This document shows, piece after piece, positions 61,954-64,000 of a stretch of DNA of 64,000 nt. The position numbers were made by a program, and so were the translations under genes. The notes beneath the pieces are model-generated. The model worked only from the letters and a program-made list of their open reading frames with translations, did no database searches and had not been told where the DNA came from. The stretch is from the NCBI RefSeq assembly GCF_004125265.1, contig NZ_RDTE01000003.1:682001-746000 (forward strand). Direction: 5' to 3'. Position 1 is the first letter of the stretch, and every line of letters begins with the position of its first letter. Origin of the DNA: Streptomyces lydicus (GTDB taxonomy: Bacteria; Actinomycetota; Actinomycetes; Streptomycetales; Streptomycetaceae).

Positions 61954-62930
61954 CGCGGCCCACCGACCTGGCTGCCGTGCGCCAGGCGCGCGGCCACGTG
62001 CGAGTAGACGTCTTCGAGCCGCACGGGTTCGATACTGACGTCCAGGACGCTGACATGGGCCAGTGCCTGCTCCAGCAGGCCGAACGAGCCGACACTCCAG
62101 TCACGGACGTGCAGTTGGAGGGTCCATGCCCCGTCGGCCACCTCGACGCCGCCGACGGCGATGTCGGGTGACGACACGGCACCGTCGTCGGGCGGACTGC
62201 CGGTGCCCCGCACGGTCACCGTGGCGGTGTAGCCCGCCTGCCGGGCGAACTCCTCGACCGGCAGATCCGCCGCGAGCGTACCGTCCGCGAGGATGATCAC
62301 CCGGCTGGCGAGCCGCTCGATGTCGAGCAGATAGTGGCTCGTGAGCAGGACGGACACCCCGGTGTCGCGCAACGCGGCGACGGTGTTGCGCAATCGTTCG
62401 GCCTCGACCGGGTCGAGGCCCACGGTCGGTTCGTCGAGCAGCAGCACGCGCGGCTCGGCGATCATGCCGATGGCGATGTGGAGCCGCTGACGCATCCCCT
62501 TGGAGTAGGTCTCCACGGCGCGGTCGGCCGCGCCGACCAGGCCGACCTGCTCCAGCGCGGCGTCCAGCTTCGCACTCAGGCCGCGCCGGCTCACTCCGGC
62601 GAGCATGGCGAAAAACCGGAGGTTGTCGCGGCCGCCCAGCTTGGCGTACAGGCCCCGGTCGCCGCCGAGTACCACGCCGGTCATACGGCGTACCGCGCGC
62701 AGATCGGTGGTGACATCGTGGCCGAAGATCCGAGCGGTGCCGGTCGTGGGCAGCAGCAGGGTGGCCAGGATCTTGGTGAGGGTGGTCTTGCCCGCGCCAT
62801 TGCTGCCCAGCAGGCCCACGATCTCGCCGGCACCTACCTGGAAACTGACGTCCCGCAGCGCCACGATCTCGTGGCGACGGTCGGTGAAGGTGCGGCCGAG
62901 GTGTTCCACGGCGATCGCCGGCTCGTTCAA
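61950..62930 (-). CDS. ABC transporter ATPase (drug-export type)
   Basis: 326 residues. Walker A GLLGSNGAGKTTLTKILATL, signature TYSKGMRQRLHIAIGM (the usual LSGGQ reads YSKGM), Walker B RVLLLDEPTVGLDPVE, switch His LTSHYLLDIERLA. The C-terminal extension (VEEFARQAGYTATVTVRGTG) is that of drug-type exporters. Start TTG 62930 follows GAGAGGGG and overlaps the PPDK-like stop (TTGA). Confidence 0.9.
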   Translation of the reverse strand: MNEPAIAVEHLGRTFTDRRHEIVALRDVSFQVGAGEIVGLLGSNGAGKTTLTKILATLLLPTTGTARIFGHDVTTDLRAVRRMTGVVLGGDRGLYAKLGGRDNLRFFAMLAGVSRRGLSAKLDAALEQVGLVGAADRAVETYSKGMRQRLHIAIGMIAEPRVLLLDEPTVGLDPVEAERLRNTVAALRDTGVSVLLTSHYLLDIERLASRVIILADGTLAADLPVEEFARQAGYTATVTVRGTGSPPDDGAVSSPDIAVGGVEVADGAWTLQLHVRDWSVGSFGLLEQALAHVSVLDVSIEPVRLEDVYSHVAARLAHGSQVGGPR

Positions 62931-64000
62931 CGTCGTTCCCCTCTCGCGTGCGCGTCCGCCGCGCCCTCGGCCACGGAGGCCCGCGCGGCGGCGAGCCGGG
63001 CCAGCGGGACCCGGGGCGCCGCGCACGAGACATGGTCGAAGCCCGCCTCGGCGAAGAACCGTACGGCCGCCGCATCGGCCGCCTGCTCACCGCAGACTCC
63101 GAGGGTGATGCCGGGGCGTACCGCTCGTGCCTGGTCCGCGACCTGGCGTGCCAAGGCCCCGACGACCTCCGTGTCCAACTGCGCGAAGGGGGATGTGGTG
63201 AGCAGCCCGATGTCCTGATAGGCGGGCAGCACATGCTGTTCCGCGTCATCGCGGGACAGCCCCCAGACCAGTGCGGTCAGATCGTTGGTGCCCAGGGACA
63301 GGGAGTCCGCCCGGCGGGCGATCGGCCCGGCCAGCAGCGCGGCCCGCGGAGTCTCGATCATGGCGCCCAGCGACAGGCCCGCCTCGGCCCGTGTGGTGCC
63401 CAGCCGGGCGCAGACCTCGTCGAACAGGCCCCGGACGAAGTCCAGTTCCGTGGGCGTGCTCACCATGGGGACCAGGAGCTCGGGCCGGGGATCACGGCCC
63501 GCGCGGCGCAATGCGAGGGTGGCTTCCACCAGCGCCTGGATCTGTACGGCCGTCAGCATGGGCAGCAGGACGCCCATCCGCACACCGCGCACGCCCAGCA
63601 TGGGGTTGTGCTCATGCAGGCGGCGTGTGACGTCGAGTCGGTCCTTGTCGGCCGGCGCGCCGGTCGCCGCCGCGGTCAGGGCGAGTTCGCTCACGTCGGG
63701 GAGGAATTCGTGGCGCGGGGGATCGAGCAGGCGGATCGTGACGGGAAGCGCGTCCATCGCGCCGAGCACGTCCGTGATTTCCGCCCGCAGGAGGGCGTGC
63801 ACCGTGGCGAGGTCCTCCGTCATATCGGGGCCGGGCCGCGCCATCAGGACCCGCTGGAGCATCTGATGGCGCTCGCCGAGGAACATGTGCTCGAGCCGGC
63901 ACAATCCCACTCCGGTCGCGCCCAACGCCCGCCCGGCGGCGGCGTCCGCGCCCGTGTCGGCGTTCACCCGCACCGCGATGCCGGTCCGCGCGGGCAGCGC
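62927..64000 (-). CDS. Pyruvate, phosphate dikinase-like enzyme, C-terminal part
   Basis: Runs off the right edge; 357 codons seen. Reads CRLEHMFLGERHQMLQRVLM, RLLDPPRHEFLPDVSELALT, NPMLGVRGVRMGVLLPMLTA, ADSLSLGTNDLTALVWGLSR and LGVCGEQAADAAAVRFFAEA, which are the successive blocks of the PEP-binding TIM barrel of pyruvate phosphate dikinase, with the catalytic Cys in GVCGE. The enzyme interconverts pyruvate, ATP and phosphate with PEP. Being the head of the coupled operon, it may supply PEP or phosphoryl transfer for the pathway. The nucleotide-binding and swivelling domains lie outside the window. Confidence 0.85.
   Translation of the reverse strand, partial: ALPARTGIAVRVNADTGADAAAGRALGATGVGLCRLEHMFLGERHQMLQRVLMARPGPDMTEDLATVHALLRAEITDVLGAMDALPVTIRLLDPPRHEFLPDVSELALTAAATGAPADKDRLDVTRRLHEHNPMLGVRGVRMGVLLPMLTAVQIQALVEATLALRRAGRDPRPELLVPMVSTPTELDFVRGLFDEVCARLGTTRAEAGLSLGAMIETPRAALLAGPIARRADSLSLGTNDLTALVWGLSRDDAEQHVLPAYQDIGLLTTSPFAQLDTEVVGALARQVADQARAVRPGITLGVCGEQAADAAAVRFFAEAGFDHVSCAAPRVPLARLAAARASVAEGAADAHARGERR

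Overview
The window reads as a Streptomyces-type actinobacterial chromosome or large linear replicon. GC is very high, many genes start with GTG or TTG, stop and start codons often overlap (ATGA, GTGA, TTGA), and the gene content is typical: MmyB-type XRE regulators, P450s, AfsR-era accessory genes, type I-E CRISPR repeats and IS/Tn3 debris. No housekeeping backbone (ribosomal, tRNA synthetase, core replication) is visible, so this is accessory or arm-like DNA.

Layout. 1-10 kb: a frameshifted sensor kinase, a small secreted protein, an orphan repeat-spacer-repeat CRISPR remnant, a PobA-type hydroxylase with a Glu-Pro repeat tail and its AraC-type neighbour, a (GGCA)21 tract, a secreted toxin-type phospholipase D, a tRNA-like element, and a TetR/TetX-like divergent pair. 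10-26 kb: a series of small regulator/enzyme modules (Lrp with an M20 peptidase and an internally deleted amino-acid permease; MarR with a VOC protein; P450 with an XRE regulator and a quinone reductase; WYL regulator with VOC, aldo-keto reductase and AlkZ-like protein), plus a ParA/ribbon-helix-helix plasmid remnant. 26-29 kb: an IS graveyard of lower GC that shelters a secretable-type RNase and a barstar-like inhibitor. 

29-35.8 kb: a compact one-direction biosynthetic cluster (Dabb protein, EamA exporter, DUF2000, PaaK-like ligase, class IV aminotransferase, BacA-like prephenate decarboxylase, ornithine-cyclodeaminase-like reductase). It suggests a prephenate-derived non-aromatic amino acid or keto acid. 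39.3-45.6 kb: an aliphatic sulfonate uptake and desulfonation operon (ssuC-ssuB-ssuA-ssuD, then a flavoprotein monooxygenase) preceded by a 29-residue Cys-rich leader peptide of the type seen before actinobacterial sulfur genes. 

46.21-53.56 kb: a complete-looking Tn3-family transposon with 38-bp terminal inverted repeats, zinc-finger-tailed resolvase, candidate res site, a frameshifted transposase, and passenger genes (XRE regulator, Atu4866 protein, two SDR oxidoreductases). It is followed by an orphan Imm53 immunity gene and an IS30 fragment. 55-64 kb: a tightly coupled minus-strand operon reading PPDK-like enzyme, ABC-2 ATPase, two permeases, a cobalamin-binding radical SAM enzyme of the RiPP-maturation type, a nucleotidyltransferase, and a large unknown domain fused to a cyclophilin. 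This last operon, which runs off the right edge, is the strongest candidate for an undescribed biosynthetic system; the BacA-like cluster is second.
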